A stretch of 64,000 nucleotides of DNA. Source: Diplocarpon mali (lineage: Eukaryota > Ascomycota > Leotiomycetes > Helotiales > Drepanopezizaceae). Positions 46,531 to 57,366 of this stretch are shown here, in pieces. Position numbers and translations under genes: made by a program. Numbering within the stretch: the first letter of the stretch is position 1; each line of letters begins with the position of its first letter. Location of the stretch: positions 15,016 to 79,015 of the forward strand of contig JAENRP010000011.1 of assembly GCA_024741835.1 (NCBI GenBank), in the 5' to 3' direction. A model generated the notes under the pieces. That model made no database searches. It saw only the letters and a list, made by a program, of their open reading frames with translations, and was not told the origin of the DNA.

Positions 46531-46700
46531 GTTATGGTATGTTATGGTATGTTATGGTATGTTATGGTATGTTATGGTATGTTATGGTATATTATAGTAT
46601 GTTATGGTATATTATAGTATGTTATAGTATGTTATGGTATGTTATGGTATGTTATGGTATGTTATGGTATGTTATGGTATGTTATAGTATGTTATGGTAT
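46531..46700. repeat. 10-bp tandem repeat, 17 units in exact register
   Basis: Seventeen consecutive decamers of GTTATGGTAT, with variants only of G-to-A type (ATTATAGTAT, GTTATAGTAT). Looser related sequence extends about 30 bp to each side. A 68-codon ORF through the array (VMVCYGMLWY repeats) is a by-product of the repeat. Confidence 0.97.
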
Positions 46701-47004
46701 GGTATATTATGGTATGGTCATGTGCAGTAGCAGCCACCTCGTAGAGAGATGTGGGCGTGACCTCCCGAGACTCGCTACTCATTATCAGAGTTACTAACCC
46801 TCATGGTAGGTTTATAAACATAAACCCCCTCATCGAGTTGGCGGAAGACGGCCCTACGTTGCTGTCACAGCGAGATCACCCCGCCCCCACCAGATTAGAG
46901 CCAACCACTCTGCTGCAATACAGCCCAATCCAATACAATTCATGCATGTTTCCTCTTCTCTCGTGTTTTGTTTTCCTTCATGCCCTTCCCCTCATCTGGG
47001 CAAC

Positions 47005-48882
47005 ATGGCGGACATCCCGGCAAAGAACGCTTCTTGCATAGCCGAACACCACGAGGATTTCGACGGCAAGAGGAAAACTGTGGCCATTAAAATCATCATA
47101 GGTGATGGGAGTTACAACCAGGCCATGCTCAAGGAGCCCCCCCCCGAGTCCTCGTAACTGGATTGCCATTCAGCTCTACACCATTTCTCTGGTCGGCTTC
47201 TGCTGCTCCACCTCGAATTTATTCGACTCGTCCCTCTTCGGGAACCTCCTTTCCTAGCAGAACCTCCAGGACTTCTTCACTGTGAGCAGTTTTGGGATCG
47301 AAGCTGGAATCGCCAGTTCCATGACCCAGATTGGTGGTGTTATACCACCGTTCCCTTCGTCGGCCCAGCCATCGACACCCTCGGCCGAAGAATAGGCATG
47401 TGGATCGGAGCCTCCATCACCATCATGGGCGTGACCATTCAAGGCACTATCGTTGACACCAATAATGTCAGTCAGTTCATGGGAGGCCGAATTTTCATGG
47501 CAATGGGTGTTTCTATCATTGCCTCCGCTGGTCGCTGCTAAGTTGTTGAGATCTCTCACCCTGCATATCGCGGAATCGTCACTAGTTTCTATAATGTTTT
47601 CTGGTATGGTACCAGTTAACCGCCTCTTTGGCTTCTCATTGAAATTGCACCAGGCCCGTCGGTGCTCTCGTTGCAAGCAGTGCTTGCCGAGGATCTCTCA
47701 TCTTACCAGGACACGCATCATGGTTGGTCCCGGTTTTGTTTCAAGCAATGTTCCTCGGTGTTTTCTTCATCACTGCGTTGTTCCTCCCGGATTCTCCACG
47801 TGGAGGTTACATTGCCACTGCCCGAGAAACTCTGTGGTCGCGGAGTCTGCTAAATTACTACCAAAGTGGCTTTACACCAACGGAAAGCAAGAGCAAGAAA
47901 AGAGTTTCCTTACCAAGTGGCACGGAAATGGCAACTCAGAGAGCGAGTGGGTCAAGTTGCAAATGTGGGAGTACGAGGCACACTTGGAGATGGATGGTGC
48001 CGACAAGCACTGGAGGGATTACCGTGCCCTGTTCAGAAACAGGACATCCATATATCGTCTCGCATGCAACTGCTGTGTTTCTCTGCTTGGCCAATGGGCG
48101 GGTACTGGTTTGTATCGAACTTGTCTACGATCCTCACAGAACCTCACTAACGGATTCCACAGGTGTTGTCTCTTAATTCCTTTCCGGTGTCTTGGACACT
48201 GCCGGAGTCAAGGACACCAAGAAGAAAAACGATCTCTTCGTCGTCATGAACGCCTTGCAATGCATCGTCTCGTTCGCTGGAAGTATGTTTGTCGGCAAGA
48301 TCGGTCGTCGTCCTCTCTTGATCTGGGTGAACATCGGGTGCTCTATCTGCTAGATTGGGGTGGCTACTGTGTCCGGTATTCAAGCTACGAGTGGGGGCAA
48401 AGCATCCAGTGCCGCTACCGTCGCTATGATCTACATTTTCCAAACCGTGTATTCTTTTGCTTGGACCCCTGTGCAGGCTCTCCACCCTGTTGAGGTCATC
48501 TCGTTCGAGATGCATGCCAAAGGAATGGCTTTTTCCAACATGGTTGTCACAGCTGGCTTGTCTACGGATTCAATGCCCATATGTACGTCCAGTCCTAATC
48601 AACTTTCCAGGCACCCTCGTCAACCAATTCGGCTTCCCTGTCACTATGCCCGATATTGAGTGGAAGAAATACATCGTGTTCACCGTCTGGTGTCTTATCC
48701 AGGCCGCTCTCATCTACTACTTCATCCCAGAGACTAAGAACCGCACTCTTGAAGAGCTTGATGAGATCTTCGGCGCTGACAACCTAATGAAGGCTTCCAT
48801 CGCCAAGAAGAAGCTTGAGCTCGACCAGAACGCCAACATTATCGGTGTTGTCGACTTGAGCAAGGATGGTGTCAGCGCTTAG
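47005..48882 (+). pseudogene. Decayed MFS sugar transporter (lactose-permease/hexose-transporter type)
   Basis: Conserved pieces of a fungal sugar porter appear in order but not in one frame: LYTISLVGFCCSTSNLFDSS, GPAIDTLGRRIGMWIG, MGGRIFMAMGVSIIASAGR, EISHPAYRGIVTSFYNVFW, FLTKWHGNGNSESEWVKLQM, MFVGKIGRRPLLIW, and near the end IPETKNRTLEELDEIF. Lesions: a run of nine C at 47137-47145 is one base too long for the frame; stops occur at 47255 (TAG), 47539 (TAA), 48175 (TAA) and 48351 (TAG); a frame change lies at about 47341-47350; and about 65 bp of non-matching sequence near 47805-47870 breaks the frame. Plausible intron remnants are visible near 47604 and 48110. Two of the stops replace an expected Tyr codon (TAC or TAT) by TAA. 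Most coding sequence is still well conserved, so decay looks recent. Confidence 0.87.
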
Positions 48883-50399
48883 GCATACCTATTTGGCTCG
48901 AAAGGTTACAAAATGTTCGGGATGCTGTGAGATGAAGTGGTGACGAGGAGCTGGTGTTCGCAAGCAGGGGATTTTTAAATCACGCTACGGTATATTTCAG
49001 CAAAACTAACACACGTCTGATTCACACTGTTCTATTCTTCCCTGCGCATGGTATCGTCTCGGTGTTACCTGCCTACTATTAAGTTCGTTGATGATAGCTT
49101 TGGTCTGGTTCCACCCCCCTCCCAATTTACCTCGCGGAGCAATCCCTCTACCCACAACCTTTCATCACAACCACCATATTGAAGCACGCACCAAACTTCT
49201 TTTTTATCTTCTGCTTCTGTTTTCTCCTTCCCAAAGCATCTCAGCCATTCTCGGATTCTCTTGTTCTCCTCGGTACATATGCAACTCAACCTATTCTCTA
49301 TTCCCAGCTGGTATCTACAACTTCACACTGCATCAGCTCAGTCGAATCTCCCTCTGCCACAATGTACCACGTCAGATCTTACCCATCACATGCCCTCCGG
49401 CCAAAATGGCCCATACTAGCACTGTAAGCATCACCAGAACCAACACTGAAACCCTCCTCCTCCACCCTCGAAACAGCAACCCACGACCCCCTCGCGCGCC
49501 CCCGTCGTGCAGCCCGCTGCCTCCACGCTCCGGCTACGCCTACCCGTCACATTCCAGCCCCGCCTTGCCCCTCTGCCCGAGCCCAAGCCTGGAGCTGAAC
49601 CCATCTCTAGATCTCAACCCCGCCGGGAAGCGCTGAACGGGCTGCTGGTGGTGCCTCGCAACCGGGGAGGAGTTCTGTACCGGTCGAGCCAGAGAGGTTG
49701 GGTATCGGGATGGAGAGAACGGGAACGAGAGAGAGGGAGAAAGCAGACGCAGACGAGAAGACGGTATAAAACAGATACACCGCAGAAGCTCCCCATGTCC
49801 GCCCGAGCCAGCTAGCGCAGCGCGTCAGCGCCGCGCTGGTGCAGGCTGACGAGCGTCGGAAGTGGGCTCCTCTGCCTGCCGCACCGGATGGCCCGAGGCT
49901 GGCGGGTTGGGGATGAAGCTCTCGCGAGACTCTGGAGGGAGGAAGGAAACGGGAGGTCTTGGTTTGGGTGCGAATTACGGGAACAACGAGGAGAGCTGAT
50001 TCCCCCATAGGATAGCAGCTCGGGGCTCACGAATGGGTTTTTTCCGAGAGAGACTGTACTTGTGACAGAGTATGGAGCAGATGAAGAATGCGAGGAGCAA
50101 GAATCTGTTCGGTAGCAAGTCGGTAATCCCATTCTGGATATAGGTATCTAGCGAGACACTCGCCCTCGCTCGCGGCATCTTGGTTTGGTAACGTAGCGCA
50201 CCCTTCAGCTGCGAAGCTTGCAATCAATCTATCCTGGCAACCGACCCGTTTTCTACGCAAGTGACGCATCTCAAGTCAGTCCGAGCCACAGTGAACTTTT
50301 CCTCCCTCGCAATTGATGTATAGACCGTGCAAACCTCAAAGCCTCTGGGCAAACTTCCCTTGCAAACCGTGACGTCACAAATACTTCGGCGCCGGAAAT
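48883..50399. other. Intergenic between transporter pseudogene and malic enzyme
   Basis: 1.5 kb, pyrimidine-rich on the + strand around 49,100-49,600. ORFs up to 182 codons are Pro/Ser-rich and low-complexity; none is accepted. The right end is the 3' flank of the malic enzyme. Confidence 0.5.
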
Positions 50400-52617
50400 T
50401 TAAAGGTGAGCGCGAATACTCTCCTTGGTGGGATCGTACATCTTGCTCCGGATGTAGGCGTCGAGCTCAGCATTCGAGAGATCACGGAGGCTGGTCTCGG
50501 CGTCGAGGTTCTGGCGCTGGGCTTGCCGGATCACTTCGCGGGCGACGATCACGCTGACTTCGCGGATGCGCTCCAGCTCTGGGTAGAGGCGGCCGTCGTC
50601 GAGTTCGGGGGTTGTGGTGGCTGCGCTCAGGGCCACCGCTGATGCGTAGATCTGCAAGTATAAGTGAGTCTGGTGTTGAGACTGTTGGGTTTAGGGATGA
50701 GGAAGTGTACCATTTCTTGAGTGATGTGAGCCGCCTTGCTGAGGATTGAGCCGAGTCCAATTCCGGGGAAAACATACATGTTGCTGGAGCCGTCAGTATT
50801 CGCGCTCTCAGGGAAAACATGGGGTATGGACTTACTTTCCTTGGCTTGGGATATAGGTGGTGTCTTTGTGGCGGTATGGCTGGAAGGGACTACCACTCGC
50901 GAAGAGAGCGTTCCCGTCTGTGTGCTTGATCGCCTCTTCAAACGTACATTCGGAGTTGCTCGAGGGATTCGACAACGGGAAGATGATAGGGTGCTCGTTC
51001 AATCTCGCCATGGTCTTGAGAATTTTCTCGTCGAAGATACCACGTATTGTGGAGAGACCCATGAGAATGGTTGGCTTGACGTAGTCGACGACTTCGGGGA
51101 GAGATTTGAACTGTTGGCCGTTGTTATCGTCACGGGAGAAGTAGACTTTGTGAGCAGCAAGCCTGTCTCCTCTGTCGTTTGTGATGAGGCCCTGTGCATG
51201 TTAGTCTCAGCCGTCTGGGATCGACGATGTGTAGAATGACCTTTGTATCGACAAACCAGAAAGCCTTTCTTGCTTCGTCCTCAGTCAAGCCTTCCTTGAT
51301 GAAATACTCAACTATCTGCTTGGCAACACCAACACCAGCACTTCCAGCTCCCATGAATACTGCACGTTGATCCTTGGCTGGCATACCACTCTTCTTCAAA
51401 GCATTGATGATACCAGCAAGAATCACAGCTCCAGTCCCTTGGATGTCATCATTAAACATGGAGTACTTGTGTTGATATCTCTCCAGAGCTGGGAAAGGGT
51501 TCTTGAAGTCCTCGAATTGGACGACGATACTACATCCTGTGAGCAAGAATTCTGCCATGGTACTTCTGAAGCCACTCACCCAGGCCACTTTGTGTTTAAC
51601 GCAACCATCAGCTCATCCAAGAACTCTTTCTCCGCCGTTTCCGAGACCTTTCTCATCTTCGCACCCATGTAGAGCGGATCCGTCAAAAGCTTCTCGTTGT
51701 TGGTTCCCAAGTCCAAGCACAAGGGTAGAGTCACCTCCGGATTGATACCAGCACAGCCTGTGTAAAGTGCCAGCTTCCCAACGGGAATCCCCATGCCATT
51801 GATACCAAGATCACCTAGTCCAAGGATCCGGGAGCCATCTGTAACCACGGTAATCTCGACACTGGGTCGAGGCCAGTTCTGGAGAACTTCGAGGATCCTT
51901 CCACGGTCCTTGTACGAAATGTACAGACCTATGTATGCGATTTAGTAGGATGCTTTGGACGTGCGACCACGTTCGGATGGAGTGGGTGTATGGCATGCAA
52001 ACTACAACCCAAAGATCCCAGGCATACCTTCTGGCTGCTGGTATATCTCGGACCACTTCAGGCAAGCCTCACCAACAACGGGAGTGTAGATCAAGGGGGC
52101 AATCGTCTTTTTTCCCCCAAGTCAGTAGCTGGTCACGTGCCCACCACATTTTCCTGGAAAGAAGGGCGAAACGAACCTCGAATTTCGCAAGGACGAGTCT
52201 GTAGAAGAGGTGGATGTTGTTGTTTCTCAGGTTGCTCAGGTACGTGTATTTCTCGATTGATGTCGTCTTGGAGCTTAGCTGCTTGAGGCCTAGAGCAAAG
52301 TCAGAGCTCGAGCGCCATCCAGTCCAGGCTGGAGAATTGATCCGCGAGATGGATGGCAGGCTCACATCGCACGAGTTGCAAGGCATGGCTTTCAACATTC
52401 GGAGGCGTGAGGCCGTGGACACCGAGTTGGTTCCTCAGCTCGATCGGATATGAAGTATCTGGGATGCTGGGTTGCACATCAGTTTGTTTAGCACCGACAT
52501 GGGTTGTGACTGGGCATGGTGAGCTCGAGTCTGGCTCGACTCGACCCAACTAACTCACTTGGCTTTGTTGGGAGATTCCTCCCCAGCTGCAGGAGAGCCT
52601 GCGCTTGCGACGGGCAT
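50400..52617 (-). CDS. mae1: Malic enzyme (malate dehydrogenase, decarboxylating)
   Basis: Converts malate to pyruvate and CO2 with reduction of NAD(P). Nine exons, complement(50400..50651, 50711..50783, 50836..51191, 51241..51529, 51580..51928, 52028..52106, 52177..52289, 52366..52466, 52559..52617), give 556 aa, the normal size. Family segments in order: GVHGLTPPNVESHALQ, IYTPVVGEACLKWSE (catalytic Tyr region), VVTDGSRILGLGDLGINGMG, CLDLGTNNEKLL, FEDFKNPFPAL, the metal site SMFNDDIQGTGAV, the Rossmann motif FMGAGSAGVGVAKQI, PIIFPLSNPSSNSE, and NNMYVFPGIGLG. No clear mitochondrial presequence is seen from the chosen start, which suggests the cytosolic form. Cofactor preference cannot be read safely. 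The acceptor for exon 2 was chosen (CATCCCAG kept as coding) because only that keeps the frame. Confidence 0.94.
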
Positions 52618-53579
52618 CTTGAGAGCGAGCGACGAGGAGGAATGATGTGTAGGGATGAGAGGACGAGAAGTAGAAATGGCTGTGCACGAATGCCGCAGGA
52701 GAGAGGAGGTCTTTGATGCCCTCATGAGTTCGGGAGAAAGGGGTTTGTTTTGATTTGACCTGGAATTTCACACCGTCTGGCCGCGGCTTGGAAGTGAAGG
52801 CGATGCGTAGGAAAGCACCACCACGCCGAAGGTGAGAAGCGCTGGTGTGACGCGGAGAGAAAGACGGGAGTTGGAGGTGAAATCGGACATCGGAAATCGG
52901 CAATCGGACTCGGGCTGGTTCAAATATCGTGAGCTTCCATCCTCCACCTCACCGGCCACTCGGCGACGACATGGTATGGGCCGATTCGCTTTCCCGGCAT
53001 GGAAATGTTGACTCGGGCTTGTGGGGATGTGTTGAGCTTTTCCCGCCCCCTTTCGGAGGGTTTGCACGTGTGCTGGGATGCAGGCGGGCAGGTGACTTGT
53101 CTCACTCAGCTCCGACTTCAGCCTCCTTGATGTGGGCGTGGAGTGACCGGCGTATGAATGGACCTACAAATGGACCGACGACTTGCACCGATGCAATGGC
53201 CTACAGATTGGCTGATGAATTCCGTGACCCGTGTATCTCATCGCACATGCCGCCCATCCAGACTCGGCGGACTCCCGGAGAAAGTAAATCAGACAAGGCC
53301 AGCCCAGCCCAGCCCACGCAGTGCAATAAAGCCCGCCACCATATACCTGAAGCCGAGAAGCCATGATTTCGTCACCTTCAACCGACTCCGACCTGCAGAC
53401 GAGGAGCAATTTCCTGCGAGACATTGGGGCTGGTGCAGGCTTTTGACGCCCGCATCCAGCCCCTTCCATCGATTCTATATACAAGCGACGCTGATCTATC
53501 TCAGCTCCACCCCTCAGAGACCGACGGCATCATGGTCTACGGGTGCCGCGGGTTCTGCTGGGGTTGCATCAGATGCTGG
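52618..53579. other. Intergenic between malic enzyme and RAI1
   Basis: 962 bp: the malic enzyme promoter and leader plus the RAI1 3' flank. A minus-strand ORF with a hydrophobic start just upstream of the malic enzyme ends before it and is probably leader sequence. Confidence 0.45.
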
Positions 53580-55345
53580 CTAACTTGGCGTAGCTGCCTG
53601 TGCGGCGGGTACTGGTATCGGGTGGGCCAAAGCCAGCTTGATCCTCCAGTTGATGAAATCGTCAGAGAGAATATCTCCATGACCAGCCTCCTCTATCCTG
53701 AAGACCTCGATGGTCGAAGACCGCTCCTTCCGCCGAATCCGCCAAACCCCGTCCTCGATCACCGTTGATCTCATGACTGCTTCATGTTAGATGATTCTCA
53801 GCACAGGTTAGAGATAGAACCCACAGTCGAGTAGCCGGGCCGCGAAGTTGATACACATGTTCCCATCCCAGGTTCCCTTGCCTCGCCTCTTGACTGTGCC
53901 GGGTATCGACGCCGTCTCCATTTCCTCGACCCGCTTCAGAATGCCATCCTGTGTGCGGAATCCTACGATGATTTTGGGAACACCTAGGAGAAAGGACTGG
54001 ATCCAGAACTTCATGAGCTTGCGTTCGAAATTGAGCATGTCCCCGTCATGTCGAATATCAGCAGATGTTTTAAGTTCAACCCAATTCGTTGAGCCTCCGT
54101 TGTCGGGTTTGGAATCCCAGACTGGAGTCCAGTTAGTGTTCTAGATAAACCTGAACTGGGAGAGCTGGTACTCACTTGCGTCTACCTCACCACCAAGGAT
54201 CATCACTGTATTGCCAATTCCAGTCTTCACGACTGAGCAATACTGGGCCTGGTTGTTGACAATCTCATTTTCTCGATTCTCAATGTAGTCTCTAGTGGTC
54301 TCATCCCAAGTAGCTGGAAGCAAGCACAAAGTCTCGAACTTGTATCCTAGGCATTTCAGTGATATTCAAACCCTGTTTTTGGTTGTGAACTAACCCCAGA
54401 AGCTCATCATATCCTGAGAAGGCCTTCCTGGATTTGTTTGCTGTCGACGTTGTCTCGCTTGCGATTGACGTTTGTATTCATGATTTTCCTCAATAAAGCT
54501 GCTTGATTTCAGTAAATCATTTTCGAACGACACCTTAGAAGCATACATTGTATCCTTCACCCGAGTTTGTCAGCTTGGTTTCGGAATCGGGTGGAGGAAT
54601 GCCCACTTGGAATAGCGTAGCGTTCATTTCAAAGCTTTGGACGAGGTTAGCGATTGACCCCTGCATCACAGAAACTGGAGAAACGAACCCATCTCTATCA
54701 CTGAAGATCGCTGCCATGAACTGAGGACTTGTCGGCCACGAGTCTAAGTTCTAATAGCCAGCTCCAGTCGGAAGTACTTACCTTGGTCATCATTCCTCTC
54801 CACGTGATGATATCCGCCTCGACACGTTTGCCCGTCTTCTGTTCAAGAGAAATGAGAGTCTTGAGCAGAGCATCCAAATGTTCGTCCGCAGCATCGTCAA
54901 GTTTCTCAAATGTATCGTAGCCTCTGGAAAGGTCAGCACCAATGACCGGTGGATAATAGTATCTGATTGAAGAGTCGTCTAGACGGAATTGATGCTTATC
55001 ATCGTAGGAGAAACAAGCTATTTCCTGCACAGTATTCAGTAACAATCACGTAGCTATCCCCGAAGATACTGGAAACATTCATCCTTTCAGTTTTGCTCAC
55101 ATGTGGTTGTCTCAACATCGAAGCAATTGCACTGAGGACGAAGGGGGAAACATGACCTCTATATCATGCTCTCAACAGGTTCTGACTTCACAAGACCAGT
55201 TACAACTGAGTAGAGGAAAGTAAGGACGTCCATTAGGACCTTTGGTGGCAGGAAGTCCGAAGTATAAACATACCTTGGGACGCTTGATGGCGGCGCTCTG
55301 CCCTGTAAACCGGCCAATAGGCTGGATTTCGAACTTATCCGTCAT
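53580..55345 (-). CDS. rai1: Decapping nuclease RAI1 (DXO/Dom3Z family)
   Basis: Removes incomplete or NAD caps and 5' triphosphates from RNA and partners the 5'-3' exonuclease Rat1 in RNA quality control and rRNA processing. Eight exons, complement(53580..53776, 53825..54121, 54176..54346, 54395..54533, 54607..54634, 54689..54720, 54782..55024, 55274..55345), give 392 aa (yeast 387). Seen in order: FEIQPIGRFTG, ACFSYDDKH, YYPPVIGADLSRGYDTF, EADIITWRGMMTK, FEMNATLFQ, QYCSVVKTGIGN, the acidic catalytic GGEVDA, NWVELKTS, KFWIQSFLLGVPKIIVGFR and GVWRIRR. Two microexons (28 and 32 nt) encode FMAAIFSDRDGFEMNATLFQ. Intron 1 is 249 nt, the rest 48-73 nt. Confidence 0.94.
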
Positions 55346-55618
55346 GATATTCGCTCTTACCATAGACCATAATGAGGAGAATGACGCTGGGATTCCTACA
55401 TATATCATACCATGAAAGGAGGGAGAAGATTCGTTTGCTGCGAGGGCTTGCTTCGGCGCCCCACAAATCTTCTTTTAACTTGAGTACGTAGCGAGCCTTG
55501 TTTCAAGCCTCGCCATGCAGTAAACAAATATCTTTACACTCCAGGCCATAAGTCTGCCTACCAACAACGTATTCTATAGACCCGAAAACACTCGTTTTAA
55601 ATATAAATAGACTGCAAA
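55346..55618. promoter_or_regulatory. Divergent promoter RAI1 / 145-aa gene
   Basis: 273 bp between start codons; compact shared promoter. TTTAAATATAAATAG lies just upstream of the + strand start and looks TATA-like. Confidence 0.4.
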
Positions 55619-56166
55619 ATGCCCGAACGCCGGCAAGCCGCCTCCAGCTCCTCCACAACCCGCACCACCGGCGTCCGTCGCAACCTCTTCCATCAGCATC
55701 TCAGCCGGCGCCCGACAACAAGTTCGACCTCGGCCTCTGCTGAGACCCTTCGCCTAGACATCGAGCCTGAATCCGACTCCTCGGACATCGTCATACGGGA
55801 CAAGAACGGGGATTTCGAGATTGAGGATCCTCAGATACAGCCGTTTGACGGCCAGGAGGAGGGAGGACATGTAGATGCGCACGAGGACGAAAGTGAGGCA
55901 TACAATGCGGCGGCAGGTTGCGAAGCTAATGGAATTGTGCGGCAGAGGAGAAACAAAGGTTGGCTGATGCCGTGAAGCATCATCTGAGGGATAGGAACCG
56001 TGCTCCTAGTGAGCCTGCTGGTGGGCGATGCCTCTCCACTAGGGTATTCATACTGATTCTCGCAGAACTTCTCGAAGCCGTGCGCGCCAGTCTCCGCGCA
56101 AAGGTAGCTGCATTGGCAGAGGATAATTGGATGTACGAGGCAGAAGACGATCCGGCTAATCGCTAA
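55619..56166 (+). CDS. Hypothetical protein, 145 aa, three exons
   Basis: Three exons, join(55619..55892, 55946..56008, 56066..56166). Introns of 53 and 57 nt have GTGAGG/CAG and GTGAGC/CAG borders, and the first has a GCTAATG branch-like motif. The N-terminus is Ser/Thr/Arg-rich (RRNLFHQHLSRRP) followed by an acidic stretch (DIEPESDSSDIVIRDKNGD). After splicing a continuous charged helix appears (EKEKQRLADAVKHHLRDRN), then KLLEAVRASLRAKVAALAED and NWMYEAEDD at the end. Helix continuity across both junctions supports the model. I do not recognise the family. A small subunit of a larger complex is plausible but unproven. Confidence 0.6.
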
Positions 56167-56282
56167 GAGTTATGACGGTTTGTTTAGTTCTGGCATGACA
56201 TGGCACGGCGTTTATTATACCCTACTAGCGTTGCGAAATTGAGATCGATATTGCTCAAAAACGTCTTCGTACCATTCAGGAT

Positions 56283-57366
56283 TCAGTCTAGAGCTTCTGC
56301 AGCAGGTGCCGAAGCTCCTACACGTTTTGGCTGCGGCTTCGCAGAACCAGCTCCTCCGCCTCCGAACATGCTTCCCATCATATCGAACAGCGGATTGCCC
56401 TGTCTCGGTCTTTGAATTCCAAAGTACAACTCCCCCACCGAAGTCAACGCCTCGTCCCAAGTGCCCACTTCCTTGAGATAGATCGCATACTTGGTTTTCA
56501 GCTGCCTAAACAGATCAGCGCTTCCCTTTTGCACAGTCACCAGTAATAAGCCTAGGAAATTGAGCAGCGGTAAGCTGGGATAGATCCGCATGTCAGAACT
56601 GCTGCTGCCAACATCCTGCACCGAGAGCCCCTCGTTCGCCTCGGTCAATCTGCTGGTGAACAGACGTAGAGACTTAGTAGCATCGCGCAAATTCCCCGTG
56701 AGCAGATAAGGGAAAACGACTCGTGCCGCATATGAGGCGGCAGTATGTGAATCGTCCTGGGTATACCACTCGTACTCCAGCCTTGCAAATACCTCTGGCG
56801 AATCCTTTGTTCCGAGCGTGAGGTGTCTCTCAGCTTCGTAGGCCTCGTGCTCCTCTGCGTACAGTGATCCGGCTACATGATGTAATTCAGGCTCACCGGC
56901 CGGATATTCGCCGCACTTTGCAGACCAACTACCAAGCATCAGCTTTGTTCTACCATGCTTGCTTGTAGACAGATAACCTACCCGATCATCTCCCCAATGA
57001 ACTTCTTACGTGTAGGCTCCTCGCTTTCAAACTGCCGCAGCAGCGTCAGGAGCTTGCCCTTGTTGCTGGAATCCGGCTTCAGCTCCGCCTGTTTGTACAC
57101 ATCGACCAGGAACAAGCCCAAATCTCCACCACTCCCCCCTTGCCCGGCCTTCAGCAGTGATTGCGATACGTTGAAGAGAATGTCAATCGCGGCATCCCAG
57201 CTAGCTGACTTGACGTATCGTGCGGCAACGACTCGTGTTTGCTGCTGCGCTTCGTAGTACTGACCTTCGGCAATTCTGGTGGTGTCAACTAGTTTCTCGA
57301 GTTTGAAATGTGAAGCTCATACTTCCCCTGCAAGCGCACAATTATCTTTTCGATTTTGGCGCTCAT
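56283..57366 (-). CDS. get4: Golgi-to-ER traffic protein Get4 (TRC35 family)
   Basis: Works with Get5 and Sgt2 to hand tail-anchored proteins to the Get3 ATPase for insertion into the ER. Three exons, complement(56283..56928, 56982..57275, 57323..57366), give 327 aa, typical for the family. The helical-repeat N-terminal half shows KIAEGQYYEAQQQTRVVAARY and ASWDAAIDILFNVSQSLLKAG, then DVYKQAELKPDSSNKGKLL. The second half has ELHHVAGSLYAEEHEAYEAERHL and YLLTGNLRDATKSL. The C-terminus is Gly-rich (GSMFGGGGAG), as in fungal Get4. The first intron was fixed by joining RLQGK to IAEGQYYEA. It converges with the 145-aa gene, whose stop is only 116 bp away. Confidence 0.93.

Larger units (their letters stand above)
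45276..47004. other. Gene-free region with microsatellites
   Basis: 1.73 kb with no supported gene. It contains CTC and GTC triplet runs (about 46263-46301) and a long 10-bp tandem repeat (listed separately). The right part would be the 5' flank of the transporter pseudogene. Confidence 0.55.

Noticed and set aside
46524..46730. 68-codon ORF of repeated MVCYGMLWY
   Set aside because: Entirely produced by the 10-bp tandem repeat.
49409..49636. Possible gene start MAHTSTVSITRT, reminiscent of some fungal small membrane proteins
   Set aside because: The following residues are Pro/Ser low complexity with no membrane segments, so the resemblance is limited to about 12 residues.
52768..52903. Hydrophobic peptide upstream of the malic enzyme as a possible presequence exon
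   Set aside because: It terminates before the chosen start and no GT-AG intron joins it in frame; probably leader sequence.
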